Shown here piece after piece: positions 1-8,247 of a stretch of DNA of 38,301 nucleotides. The notes under the pieces were generated by a model. It did not search any database, was not told the DNA's origin, and worked only from the letters and a program-made list of their open reading frames with translations. A program made the position numbers and the translations under genes. Source of the DNA: Microcoleus sp. LEGE 07076 (lineage in GTDB: Bacteria; Cyanobacteriota; Cyanobacteriia; Cyanobacteriales; Microcoleaceae); contig NZ_JADEWV010000046.1 in assembly GCF_015207455.1 (NCBI RefSeq), positions 1 through 38,301 of the forward strand. Reading direction: 5' to 3'. Positions within the stretch are counted from its first letter, which is position 1. The number at the start of each line of letters is the position of its first letter.

Positions 1-1
1 G

Positions 2-433
2 GTGCTGGTAGTAGGTGCGGGGACGATCGGCGAAAATGCCTGTATAGGCGCGGCGACAACTCTGATTAATCCTTCTATCGACAAACTGCAAATTTTGCCA
101 GCAGGTTCTCTGATCGGAGATACCAGCCGCCAAGTACCAGTAGAAGTAACCGCAGAACCGGCACCGGCACCTCCCTCCGTTAGTACCACACCGGTCGATC
201 GACCGATCGATGAGCCAACCCCCACCGCCCCCGCACAGCCTCAAACACCGCCGGAGACAGACCCACAACCGCCTTCAGAGGCTGCCTCAGACCAGCCCCA
301 ACCAGCAGATACCCCAACTATTCTGTACGGCCAAGCTCACATCAATCGGCTGCTGGGGACGCTGTTTCCGCACCGCCAAGCTTTTAATCGATCGGACGAA
401 AACGGCCAAACTCTCTCGGGCGGTTCTGGGTAG
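2..433 (+). CDS. ccmN: Carboxysome assembly protein CcmN, 3' part only
   Basis: The window opens inside this gene, so the true start lies upstream and the GTG at position 2 is only the first in-frame codon. CcmN links the CcmM/Rubisco core of the beta-carboxysome to its shell. The visible part has the end of a hexapeptide-repeat (left-handed beta-helix) domain (GAGTIGENACIGAATTLINP), a linker of about 80 residues rich in Pro, Thr and Gln, and a short C-terminal amphipathic segment (ILYGQAHINRLLGTLFPHRQ) typical of the encapsulation peptide that binds shell proteins. The next gene is ccmO, which fits the usual ccm cluster. ccmK, ccmL and ccmM would be expected upstream, outside the window. Identification rests on the terminal peptide, the linker and the neighbour. 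Confidence 0.9.
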   Translation: MLVVGAGTIGENACIGAATTLINPSIDKLQILPAGSLIGDTSRQVPVEVTAEPAPAPPSVSTTPVDRPIDEPTPTAPAQPQTPPETDPQPPSEAASDQPQPADTPTILYGQAHINRLLGTLFPHRQAFNRSDENGQTLSGGSG

Positions 434-434
434 C

Positions 435-2081
435 GGTAAGTCGGTTTGAGAATATTCGATTTGAGATTTATTTGGCAGATCAATCTGAGAGATTGATATT
501 TCGCCTAAATTTTGGCGTGGTCATTTGAGCAAAAGGCAGCTATGCTGAAGGCAGAATCAAAAAATATAAATAGGTAATATTATATTATTGGTAGCTCAGC
601 AATTTTTAAGGCTTTGCAGCAGAAATCTGTGTCTTGCAGCTCGTGCAGTCTGTCTTGTCATCTGAGAAACTACAATTATCCACAAATTTTAATTTTGAGA
701 AGTTTCTAAAGGTAATTGAAGATGGACGGACAAATAGAGAGTAACAGTCACCCCGATCGCTCGCAGCGCCAGGAATATTTCAAAGACACTGCTTTGGGTT
801 TGGTGTCTACCAAGAGTTTTCCGGCAATTGTCGGGACTGCTGACATGATGCTGAAGTCGGCAGGGGTGATTTTAGTAGGATACGAAAAAATTGGTTCAGG
901 TCACTGTACGGCGATCGTCCGCGGGCGCATTTCCGACGTGCGTTTGGCTGTGGAAGCAGGAGCTCAGACTGCTGAACAGTTCGGACAGTTTGTTTCTAAA
1001 TTGGTGATTGCTAGGCCTTTGGCTAATTTGGAAGTGGTTTTGCCGATCGGCTTTCGGTTGACTGAACTCTCCGAAAGTGGCAATTATTCGCGGCTGAGCA
1101 ATCAGGCGATCGGTTTGCTCGAAACGCGGGGATTTCCGGCAATGGTCGGTGCTTGCGATGCTATGCTCAAATCCGCAGACGTACACTTGGCCGCCTACGA
1201 AAAAATTGGCGCAGGTTTGTGTACGGCAATTATTCGCGGTGCAGTCGCAGATGTCGCAGTCGCCGTAGAAGCCGGGATGTACGAAGCTGAGCGGATTGGC
1301 GAGTTGAACGCGGTGATGGTAATTCCGAGGCCTTTGGAAGATTTGGAACAAACTTTGCCACTGGCGAGTTGCTGGATAGAACACCGCCAACCTGTGAGGA
1401 TGCCTGTGTCGGTGAAGGAAAAGGAAAAAGAATTGGTCGAACTTCCAGATTTGGAGAAATTGAGAGTTTATGTGGAAGAGGAAGTCAGTCGGTAATCGCT
1501 AATTGGTATACAGTTAGCCAGCAAAAGTTTGTAGATACCTGCTGCGAGAAATACTCAGATCGAGTTGCTCATCAGGATATAAATTTTCCGAAATCGAAGT
1601 GCGTGCAACAATTTATACCGATGGGGCCTGTCAACAAGCTTAATTTGGCGATCGAGCCGATCGCAGTCGCATCAAAAGATACAGAGCACTAACGAAAACT
1701 AGAGTTGGGAGCGAAAGCCGATCGAGTGACAATCCAACCGATCGAGTAAATCCTGCCGAGGTGCAGGCTCTTTCAAGATGATTTAACTGCTGTTAAAATC
1801 GACCTAAATCCTGTTTAGGGTAGATTTCAGCGAATAACTCAAGAGTTACTCTGGGCGTAAATAAGAGCTCTTTCAACAGATTAACGCCTGTCGAACTCAA
1901 CACTGACTGCAAAGGAATCACCGCCGAGATTTAAGCAATCCTGAAAGTTGACCCACCCAACAAGCGGTACCGTGCGCCGACGCTCTGATGTGGATCTCCC
2001 AAAATTTTAGACTGCGGTTGTTGCTTTCAGATTCAATGCTGCAAGTAAATCTCAAATCAAATATTCTCAAATCGACTTACC
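435..2081. repeat. 36-bp inverted repeat flanking ccmO
   Basis: Positions 435-470 and 2046-2081 are reverse complements at 34 of 36 positions. The left arm begins two bases after the ccmN stop codon and the right arm ends one base before the ATG of the TPR gene, so the pair brackets ccmO and its spacers. The arms contain the words AAATCTCAAATC and ATATTCTCAAA, which resemble the degenerate heptamer repeats found elsewhere in the window, but the match here is long and specific. Confidence 0.85.
722..1495 (+). CDS. ccmO: Carboxysome shell protein CcmO (tandem BMC domains)
   Basis: CcmO is a beta-carboxysome shell protein whose two fused BMC domains form pseudohexameric (trimeric) tiles. Both domains are visible in the 257-residue product: about residues 22-105 (ALGLVSTKSFPAIVGTADMM ... 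YEKIGSGHCTAIVRG) and about 126-210 (AIGLLETRGFPAMVGACDAM ... YEKIGAGLCTAIIRG). A charged Lys/Glu-rich tail of about 40 residues follows. I chose the ATG at 722 over an in-frame TTG at 716 because an AAAGG element lies just upstream. The gene follows ccmN by about 290 bp and may be expressed with it or from its own promoter. The 36-bp inverted repeat around it is unusual. No function other than CcmO is likely. Confidence 0.95.
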   Translation: MDGQIESNSHPDRSQRQEYFKDTALGLVSTKSFPAIVGTADMMLKSAGVILVGYEKIGSGHCTAIVRGRISDVRLAVEAGAQTAEQFGQFVSKLVIARPLANLEVVLPIGFRLTELSESGNYSRLSNQAIGLLETRGFPAMVGACDAMLKSADVHLAAYEKIGAGLCTAIIRGAVADVAVAVEAGMYEAERIGELNAVMVIPRPLEDLEQTLPLASCWIEHRQPVRMPVSVKEKEKELVELPDLEKLRVYVEEEVSR

Positions 2082-2082
2082 T
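1496..2082. other. Intergenic spacer between ccmO and the TPR gene
   Basis: About 590 bp without a convincing gene. It holds several CGATCG words, a small hairpin (CCTGCCGAGGTGCAGG, about 1755-1770) followed by CTCTTTC that could weakly terminate ccmO, a short palindrome ATAACTCAAGAGTTACT near 1835-1851, and the right arm of the 36-bp inverted repeat at 2046-2081. An open frame that overlaps the end of ccmO and runs to 1692 looks like out-of-frame shadow. Confidence 0.6.
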
Positions 2083-3123
2083 ATGAACCTCCAACAATTT
2101 TACAAGCGCGGTTTGCACAGCGCCAAGAAAGGAAACTACGCAGCAGCAATCGAAGACTTCGATCAGATACTGCAAGCCAATCCCGCTGATGCCAAAGCAT
2201 ATAACAATCGCGGCTTAGTCTACTACTACCTGAAAGACTACCAAAGGGCGATCGCCGACCTCAGCCAAGCACTAGATATCAATCCTAATTTGTTCGAGGC
2301 ATATCTGAATCGAGGAAATGCTTGGCGACATCTCGGAGAAAACGACAAAGCCATTGAGGATCTCAACTGCGCTTTAGCAAACAAGCCTGACAGTCACGCT
2401 ATTTACAACAACCGTGGACTCGTACTGGCTAATTTAGGACATTACGAAGAAGCAATAGAAGACTACAATCGAGCTCTATCTATCAATTCCCACAATTATA
2501 AAACCTATTACAACCGGGGGCGGGCTTACTACCTTTTGGGAGAAAAAGAGGCAGCAATAGACAACTTTAACGAAACGCTGCGGTTGAATCCTAGATATAT
2601 CAAAGCTTACATAAATCGCGGTCTCTGTTACCACCAATTAAAAGACAATACGCAGGCGATCGCCGATTATAACACTGCACTCGGCATCGGTCCAAACAAT
2701 GTTTATGCGTATTATAACAGAGGATGCGTTCGCTATAAATTAAAACAAATGCAGCTTGCAATAGAAGACTTTGACAAAGCAGTGGAACTCGATCCAAACT
2801 ATGTCAAAGCTTATCTCAACCGAGGTTTAGCGCTGTACAAACTCGGAGATGTGGCAGCAGCCAACAAGGATTTTTACCACGTCATGTGCATTAACGCTGA
2901 AGCTTATTTATACTACCAAGCCCAGCGCTGTACGCCCGATATTAATTCCTACTTCAAGGAAGCGCCGCAGATGGAACAGAATAATGCTGTAGAATACTAC
3001 AACACCACATTAAATACAATGTCAACTTCTCTAACTTCGGCAGCATTAAACTCGATTTGGAATCCAGAAGATTTGGAGAACAGAGACTCGATTATCTGTG
3101 AAGGTGAATTTCTCAATGAATGA
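2083..3123 (+). CDS. TPR-repeat protein, eight tandem units
   Basis: A 346-residue protein made of eight consecutive 34-residue tetratricopeptide repeats covering about residues 1-272, each with the pattern AYxNRGxxxxxLxxxxxAIxDxxxALxxxP. A non-repeat tail of about 74 residues rich in Asn, Thr and Ser follows. There is no signal peptide or membrane segment, so a cytoplasmic protein-interaction scaffold is expected. The partner is unknown. The start ATG has no clear Shine-Dalgarno sequence and lies directly after the right arm of the inverted repeat. It follows ccmO on the same strand, but the 590-bp gap argues against tight operon linkage, and I do not infer a carboxysome role. A terminator hairpin lies downstream at 3280-3318. 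Confidence 0.88.
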   Translation: MNLQQFYKRGLHSAKKGNYAAAIEDFDQILQANPADAKAYNNRGLVYYYLKDYQRAIADLSQALDINPNLFEAYLNRGNAWRHLGENDKAIEDLNCALANKPDSHAIYNNRGLVLANLGHYEEAIEDYNRALSINSHNYKTYYNRGRAYYLLGEKEAAIDNFNETLRLNPRYIKAYINRGLCYHQLKDNTQAIADYNTALGIGPNNVYAYYNRGCVRYKLKQMQLAIEDFDKAVELDPNYVKAYLNRGLALYKLGDVAAANKDFYHVMCINAEAYLYYQAQRCTPDINSYFKEAPQMEQNNAVEYYNTTLNTMSTSLTSAALNSIWNPEDLENRDSIICEGEFLNE

Positions 3124-3263
3124 ATTAGTCATTAGTCATTAGTTATTGGTTGTTAGTTATTAGTTATTAGTTATTAGTCAACAGTCAAGAGACAAAAATC
3201 AGTAGGGGCGGTGCCAAGAGTGCCCGCCTTTCTTAACAGTCAACAGTCAACAGTCAACAGTCA
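3124..3263. repeat. Degenerate heptamer repeats (TTAGTCA / AACAGTC type)
   Basis: The spacer after the TPR gene has runs of seven-base units related to ATTAGTC and TTAGTTA (3124-3187) and to AACAGTC (about 3239-3263). These are short tandemly repeated sequences of the kind common in filamentous cyanobacteria. Between them lies a GGGGCGGTGCCAAGAG segment (about 3205-3220) that recurs in similar form near 14898. Confidence 0.8.
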
Positions 3264-3279
3264 TTATTCATCATAAAAA

Positions 3280-3318
3280 ATTAAAGTCCTTACAGTTTTT
3301 TGCAGCAAGGACTTTAAT
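3280..3318. terminator. Bidirectional terminator hairpin between TPR gene and hemL
   Basis: A perfect 12-bp stem (ATTAAAGTCCTT at 3280-3291 with AAGGACTTTAAT at 3307-3318) encloses a 15-base loop. It sits between the convergent ends of the TPR gene (plus) and hemL (minus), where a shared terminator is expected. The AGGACTTTAGTCCTT motif near 5655-5670 is from the same repeat family. Confidence 0.6.
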
Positions 3319-3364
3319 CGTTTATCCCTGAGTTTTAAGGACTTGCATTCGCAACCATCGAACC

Positions 3365-4666
3365 TTAAATATGAGCCATCACTTCGCGCGCGGCTGCTAA
3401 AGTGCGATCGATATCCTCATCAGTATGAGCCAAAGAAGTAAATCCAGCCTCAAACTGCGAAGGAGCCAGATAAATACCGTGCTCCAACATTCCCCGGTGA
3501 AAACGGCTGAATTTCGTCAAATCCGACTTCTTAGCATCATCGTAATTGTGAACCGGGCCCGCCGCAAAAAACAAGCCAAACATCCCGCTAATTTGCCCGC
3601 CACAAGCCGCGTGTCCGGCTTCCTTAGCAATTTTCAGCAATCCGTCGGACAGTTTTTTCGTAATCCTATCCAACTGTTCGTAAGTGCCGGGTTTTTGCAA
3701 CAATTCCAAAGTTTTAATCCCAGCAGTCATCGCCAAAGGATTTCCCGAAAGCGTACCAGCTTGATATACCGGGCCTGCGGGAGCCACCATCCCCATAATC
3801 TCGCGCCTTCCGCCGTAAGCTCCCACCGGCAAACCGCCGCCGATAACTTTACCCAAAGTTGTCAAGTCTGGAGTGATGCCGAATCTTTCCTGAGCTCCGC
3901 CGTAGGCGATGCGGAAACCGGTCATTACCTCGTCAAAAACTAACAAAGCACCGTTATCTTTGGTAATTTCCCGCAAACCTTCGAGAAAACCCGCATCCGG
4001 TACAATAAATCCGGCATTACCTACCACGGGTTCTAGAATTACGCCTGCGATTTCGCCCGGATTGTCAGCAAATAAAGCTTTAACAGCTTCTAAGTCGTTG
4101 TAGGGGGCGTTGAGGGTGTTGGCGGTAACGGATTTTGGCACGCCCGGAGAGTCGGGAAGCCCGAGAGTGGCGACACCGGAACCGGCTTTTACTAGGAACA
4201 TATCGGCGTGCCCGTGATAGCAGCCTTCAAATTTAATCAGTTTGTTGCGTCCGGTGAAGGCTCGCATCAGCCGCAAAACGGCCATGCAGGCTTCGGTGCC
4301 GGAATTGACAAATCGCACCATTTCAATGCTGGGAACGGCATCGATGACCATTTCGGCGAGCACGTTTTCTAGCAGCGACGGTGCTCCAAAACTTGTACCT
4401 TTTTCTAAAGATTCGTGAAGGGCTTTGATGACTTCCGGGTGGGCGTGGCCGCAGATGGCGGGGCCCCAAGTACCTACGTAGTCAATGTATTGGTTGCTGT
4501 CAACATCCCAAATGTAGGCTCCTTTTACTCTGTCAAAGACGATCGGCCCTCCGCCTACGGATTTGAAGGCGCGCACGGGGGAACTGACGCCACCGGGCAT
4601 CAATTTCTGGGCGGCGGCAAAAATTTCTTCTGATTTGGTGGTTTTCAAGTTTGTTGTGGAAACCAA
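3365..4666 (-). CDS. hemL: Glutamate-1-semialdehyde 2,1-aminomutase
   Basis: This PLP enzyme converts glutamate-1-semialdehyde to 5-aminolevulinate, the committed precursor of chlorophyll, heme and bilins. The 433-residue product has the family N-terminus ([17 protein letters not shown]), the [14 protein letters not shown] segment, the DEVMTGFR motif and the PLP-lysine motif [15 protein letters not shown]. The lysine is residue 273, the same number as in the well-studied Synechococcus enzyme. I chose a TTG start at 4666 because AAGGAG lies six bases upstream (4673-4678) and the length then matches the family. The open frame runs on to 4828, but that extension is not conserved-looking. It is divergent from hisIE across a 300-bp spacer. 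Confidence 0.97.
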   Translation of the reverse strand: MVSTTNLKTTKSEEIFAAAQKLMPGGVSSPVRAFKSVGGGPIVFDRVKGAYIWDVDSNQYIDYVGTWGPAICGHAHPEVIKALHESLEKGTSFGAPSLLENVLAEMVIDAVPSIEMVRFVNSGTEACMAVLRLMRAFTGRNKLIKFEGCYHGHADMFLVKAGSGVATLGLPDSPGVPKSVTANTLNAPYNDLEAVKALFADNPGEIAGVILEPVVGNAGFIVPDAGFLEGLREITKDNGALLVFDEVMTGFRIAYGGAQERFGITPDLTTLGKVIGGGLPVGAYGGRREIMGMVAPAGPVYQAGTLSGNPLAMTAGIKTLELLQKPGTYEQLDRITKKLSDGLLKIAKEAGHAACGGQISGMFGLFFAAGPVHNYDDAKKSDLTKFSRFHRGMLEHGIYLAPSQFEAGFTSLAHTDEDIDRTLAAAREVMAHI

Positions 4667-4970
4667 TGTTTTCTCCTTAGTGAAGGTCTGTTGTTGGTAG
4701 GATACTTTTATAGCGACTTCAGGATAAAGGTTAGGTCGATTCAAGGAAACTATGTTAATAGATTTTAGGATACAAACCAATGAGTAGCAATAGTTGCTTG
4801 GGTTTTTCAGGCTTTGTCGCAGTAGCACTCCTAGCTCTCAATTGTAATAATTTGTAAAATAGTTCTTGACAATTTGCCCATCACTTGCCTAATCTCCTCT
4901 CTTCTCTCTGTGTCCTCTGCGCTCTCTGCGGTTAATAAAAAAAATATCCGACACCAAAGCGTTAATTTAT
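4667..4970. other. Divergent hemL-hisIE spacer with a dispersed CTCTGCGG-type repeat
   Basis: The 300-bp region between the divergent genes holds the hemL ribosome-binding site (4673-4678) and a low-complexity CT-rich segment at about 4899-4936 (words TCTCTGTGTCCTCTGCG and CTCTCTGCGGTTAAT). A close relative of the latter lies at 18690-18734 after thiS. Promoters for both genes must lie here, but I see no confident -35/-10 pair. Confidence 0.6.
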
Positions 4971-4991
4971 ATGAAAAGCTGCAATAAAATT

Positions 4992-5642
4992 ATGTCTGTT
5001 AATGATGTGTCTAGTTTGAGCCGATCGATCCCAATTGAAAAGATCCGTTACGACGATCGCGGTTTAGTACCCGCGATCGTCCAAGATTACTTAGACGGCA
5101 CTGTATTGATGATGGCGTGGATGAATCGCGAGTCGCTGCAAAAAACCCTCGAAACCGGACAAACTTGGTTTTGGAGTCGCTCTCGCGCCGAGTTGTGGCC
5201 CAAAGGGGCGACTTCGGGACACGTTCAAAATGTCAAAGGGCTGCGTTACGACTGCGACAGCGATGCGTTGCTAGTCACAGTCGAACAAGTCGGAGATATT
5301 GCTTGTCACACGGGAGAAAGAAGTTGTTTTCACCAAGTTGATGGGGAAATTCAACCGCCGCCGGGGGATATGCTATCTCAATTATTTGCCGTAATTTGCG
5401 ATCGGCGGGACAATCCTAACGAAACTTCTTATACTTGCAAGTTGTTCGAGGGCGGCGACAACAAGATTCTCAAGAAGATTGGCGAAGAGTCGGCGGAAGT
5501 TGTAATGGCTTGCAAAGATGACGACAAAGACGGGATTGCCGGGGAAGTTGCGGATTTATTTTATCACGCTTTGGTTGCTTTGGCTTACCATCAAGTTGAT
5601 TTGAGAGAAGTATATCGCAAACTGGGCGATCGCAGAAAATAA
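4992..5642 (+). CDS. hisIE: Bifunctional phosphoribosyl-AMP cyclohydrolase / phosphoribosyl-ATP pyrophosphatase
   Basis: HisIE carries out steps 2 and 3 of histidine synthesis: hydrolysis of PR-ATP to PR-AMP, then opening of the purine ring. The N-terminal HisI domain (about residues 12-115) shows [13 protein letters not shown], the metal-site segment [20 protein letters not shown] and the ERSCFHQ cysteine. The C-terminal HisE domain (about 125-216) shows [19 protein letters not shown] and the acidic EVADLFYH motif. An ATG at 4971 in the same frame would add seven residues. Neither start has a good Shine-Dalgarno sequence, and I prefer 4992 because it gives the usual family length. It stands alone, not in a his operon, as is normal in cyanobacteria. 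Confidence 0.95.
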   Translation: MSVNDVSSLSRSIPIEKIRYDDRGLVPAIVQDYLDGTVLMMAWMNRESLQKTLETGQTWFWSRSRAELWPKGATSGHVQNVKGLRYDCDSDALLVTVEQVGDIACHTGERSCFHQVDGEIQPPPGDMLSQLFAVICDRRDNPNETSYTCKLFEGGDNKILKKIGEESAEVVMACKDDDKDGIAGEVADLFYHALVALAYHQVDLREVYRKLGDRRK

Positions 5643-5650
5643 TCGTTTGT

Positions 5651-5870
5651 AGTCAGGACTTTAGTCCTTAAGTTGCCTAAATTCATGAGAAAAAATTGAA
5701 GTCCTTACTACAAAAGACTTCTTGCAAAAATAGTTAGGACGATGCTCAGAGCAACGTCCCACAATTTTTTTTCTTGTGGGACGTTGCTCTGAGCATCGTC
5801 CCAAAATTTGCTTGTTACCAGGCTCTGCCTGGTAATGCAGATCCGGAGGCAGAGCCTCCTTCTTTCTGAC
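5651..5870. repeat. Repeat cluster with a perfect 28-bp hairpin and smaller palindromes
   Basis: The spacer between hisIE and the porin gene is almost all inverted repeats. A small AGGACTTTAGTCCTT palindrome comes first. Next is a perfect 28-bp stem (5737-5764 with 5774-5801) around a nine-base T-rich loop. Two GC-rich palindromes follow: ACCAGGCTCTGCCTGGT (about 5818-5834) and GGAGGCAGAGCCTCC (about 5845-5860). The large stem could terminate both convergent genes. The two small palindromes belong to the GGCAGAGCC-type repeats seen again near 18830-18865. Confidence 0.85.
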
Positions 5871-5924
5871 AACTTACAGGATAGAAGACTGTAGGATGTG
5901 TTTAAGTTATTAAGTTTGCGCTCC

Positions 5925-8030
5925 TTAGAAAGTAAAAGTTGTGCGAAGAACTCCCACCCCTACTGTGTCATTATCCTTAGTTCCTTCAGGATTGAACAGC
6001 ACAAAAGCACCCGGTGTAATGCTGATATTATCGTTGACCTTGAAGCGATAATAAGCCTCTAAATGGTAAGGAGTTGCTTTGTTTTGCTGAAAACGAGCAC
6101 CGCCACTTACCGAATCGCGATCCAAAGGCTGTCCAAACAAAATACCTGCATTATTTCCAGATTTGAACAAATCTCGCAAATGAAAACCAACCATCCAACT
6201 GTTGAAAGTTGTAGAAGCATTGCTTCTTTCAGCATCAGCAATTATCCAACCTCCATAGGTAGAAACAGCCAACTTCGGAGATAGCCGCCAGGTTGCAGTA
6301 CCGCCAAACGAATTGAGTCTCACCCCGCCGCTAACAGGCTCTCTACCTCTTCCCAAAATAGAACCCAAATCCGCATCAGATAACCCTGTAGCCAGAATAT
6401 TCAATTGGTGGCGGCTGTAAGCGTAATTTAAACCAATATCAATACTGCTAGTTGGTTTAATCGTTAACTGCGCTGCCGCAACCGTACTGCCATCAAATAA
6501 ACCCGCCCCCAACGGAGTACCCGGAAAACCTAAATCGTTAGGCAAAGCAGCATTTACACTGCCGTACAAAGCCGTTAGATTCAGCTTTTTAGAAATGTTC
6601 CAAATAAACCCGCCTGCCGATGCCAAACCGCTGCCAGAAGTGCCGCCGGATACGCGCACTACAGGGTTGTAACCTCCAAATCTCGAAATAGCTTCTTGCC
6701 CTTCTCCTGCAAAAGGAGTGATTGCTTGAAAAGCGTCCGAAGTTTCCGCTTTCGGGCCGGCAAATAAAGTGATGCTGCTAGAAACTGGAAAGACGTAAAG
6801 CAGTTTGTAAAGTTCAACTGTGTTAGCGCCAATGCTAGATAAATTCTGAGGATTAATTCCGGGAAATTGCGGCTCAAAACTCAGCCTTGCCTGACTGTCA
6901 GACAAACCGCTAAATGCCCCAGTTGACAAACCTAAATCGGGGCCGAAGCTGCGAATGTTGTAAGTTTGCAAGCCTGTAATCAGCGTATCTTTGCCTGTGA
7001 AACTGGTCAGCAAATTGAGTCTTACTCGGTAATTGAAGACTGTCTGAGTATCGCTGTGATTGTTTTTGGTAGTGTCGGCAACACTAAAAATGGCTTCGCC
7101 GCTGAGTTTAGTTGTTGTCGAAAATTGATTTGCTTCAAGTTCGGCGGTGCGCGATTCTAAAGCATCGACTCTACCGCGCACGGTAGCCAATTCTGCTGCA
7201 AATTCTTCTTGCAACCTTTGGATAGAAGCTAAATCTTCTTTGGTTGCTAAATTTCCCGTACCGCCTCTAATCAACTCTGTTACCTTATCCAAGCAAGCGT
7301 TTAAGCCGGCGGCGAATTCGTAGCGAGTCATTGCCCGATTGCCTCGGAATGTGCCGTCTGGATATCCCGCTATGCAGCCGTATCTTTCTACGAGAGATTG
7401 CAGGGCTTGAAATGCCCAGTCTGTCGGGCGCACGTCGGAGAGTTGCGAGACAGATGTTACTTGTTCGAGTTCGGTAGATTCGGGAGTTTGGCTGTTGGTT
7501 GCTGCGGGTTCTAAGGAAGTGCTGTTTTCGATTTCAGCTAGTTTTTCGGCAGTATAAGTTTCTGTTTGGGCAATAACTGGTGCAGGGCTTTGGGCGGGAA
7601 TCGCAGGTGTTTTTTCGGTGATTTCGGCTGTTGTCTGCGGGCTTTGGGCGGGAATTGCAGATGTTTTTTCGGTGATTTCGGCTGGGGCTGAGTTTAAGGA
7701 GTTTTCTGGTGGGTTTTCTGGGGTTGATGCTGTGGTTTCGGACAGATTGAGGTTGGTTGTGTCTTGGGGGAGATTTGCGAGTCGATCGGCTGTTGAGACG
7801 CTACTGTCAACTTGCGATAGGTCAATTTGTTTTAATTCGGATATTTTTGGGGTTTTGACTGGATTTTTAACAGTTGTATTCAGGCTAATTTTAGCCTCTG
7901 ACTCTTTTAAGTCTTGAGTGCTTAATGTTTCTCTATCTGCAACCGGTGGCATGGCTGCCAAGGGTAAAGAACCGACAAGTAGATATAGTAAACCTACTCC
8001 GCCAGCACTAAGTAGTAAATGTGCTTTCAC
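5925..8030 (-). CDS. SLH-domain OprB-family outer-membrane porin
   Basis: A 701-residue outer-membrane protein of the cyanobacterial Som/iron-uptake porin type, a passive channel for small solutes or inorganic ions. It has a signal peptide (about 1-26, ending LPLAAMPP), a long Thr/Pro/Glu-rich spacer with two copies of an AEITEKT(S/P)AIPAQSP unit (about 115-150), one SLH domain (about 195-255; DVRPTDWAFQALQSLVERYG and YPDGTF) that binds peptidoglycan-linked polymer, a short coiled coil (about 265-300), and an OprB-type beta-barrel ending in an aromatic residue (TTFTF). The GTG start is supported by GAGGAG five bases upstream. That site lies in a longer match to the Yfr1 sRNA target sequence. 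The spacer is longer than in typical Som porins. Confidence 0.92.
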   Translation of the reverse strand: MKAHLLLSAGGVGLLYLLVGSLPLAAMPPVADRETLSTQDLKESEAKISLNTTVKNPVKTPKISELKQIDLSQVDSSVSTADRLANLPQDTTNLNLSETTASTPENPPENSLNSAPAEITEKTSAIPAQSPQTTAEITEKTPAIPAQSPAPVIAQTETYTAEKLAEIENSTSLEPAATNSQTPESTELEQVTSVSQLSDVRPTDWAFQALQSLVERYGCIAGYPDGTFRGNRAMTRYEFAAGLNACLDKVTELIRGGTGNLATKEDLASIQRLQEEFAAELATVRGRVDALESRTAELEANQFSTTTKLSGEAIFSVADTTKNNHSDTQTVFNYRVRLNLLTSFTGKDTLITGLQTYNIRSFGPDLGLSTGAFSGLSDSQARLSFEPQFPGINPQNLSSIGANTVELYKLLYVFPVSSSITLFAGPKAETSDAFQAITPFAGEGQEAISRFGGYNPVVRVSGGTSGSGLASAGGFIWNISKKLNLTALYGSVNAALPNDLGFPGTPLGAGLFDGSTVAAAQLTIKPTSSIDIGLNYAYSRHQLNILATGLSDADLGSILGRGREPVSGGVRLNSFGGTATWRLSPKLAVSTYGGWIIADAERSNASTTFNSWMVGFHLRDLFKSGNNAGILFGQPLDRDSVSGGARFQQNKATPYHLEAYYRFKVNDNISITPGAFVLFNPEGTKDNDTVGVGVLRTTFTF

Positions 8031-8034
8031 TGCG

Positions 8035-8044
8035 ACTCCTCACA
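8035..8044 (-). promoter_or_regulatory. Possible Yfr1 sRNA binding site over the porin ribosome-binding site
   Basis: Read on the minus strand, the porin leader carries UGUGAGGAGU just before the GTG start. It is the exact complement of ten of the eleven bases of the conserved Yfr1 core (ACUCCUCACAC). In Prochlorococcus, Yfr1 is known to pair with the translation-initiation region of porin mRNAs. The sequence match is seen; regulation here is inferred, and the yfr1 gene is not in this window. Confidence 0.55.
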
Positions 8045-8160
8045 AATAAATTGTAAAATTGCTTGTAAAAATTGTAAACCTATTCGGTAGCGAAGATCAC
8101 AAGTTTTAAATTCATGAGTTTTAGATTTTTTATATATTTAATAAGGTAGCTGGGGAATTG

Positions 8161-8195
8161 GGCCGATCGCAGTTTCGGACGGATCGGCCTTTTTT
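8161..8195 (+). terminator. Plus-strand terminator-like hairpin with no upstream plus-strand gene
   Basis: GGCCGATC (8161-8168) pairs with GATCGGCC (8182-8189) and is followed by six T residues on the plus strand, the standard intrinsic-terminator layout. Both flanking genes are on the minus strand, so it does not end a visible gene. A second, AT-rich inverted repeat (about 8190-8237, TTTTTTGTGAT with ATATCACAAAAAA) follows and could terminate the MFS gene on the minus strand. Confidence 0.5.
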
Positions 8196-8247
8196 GTGAT
8201 TTATATATCCGGCGATAAAATATATCACAAAAAAAGTATTTTTGCAA

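Noticed and set aside
1369..1692. Open frame overlapping the end of ccmO
   Set aside because: Out of frame with ccmO; no ribosome-binding site or protein-like pattern.
8161..8195. Idea that the orphan hairpin is Yfr1 itself
   Set aside because: It lacks the conserved ACUCCUCACAC loop.
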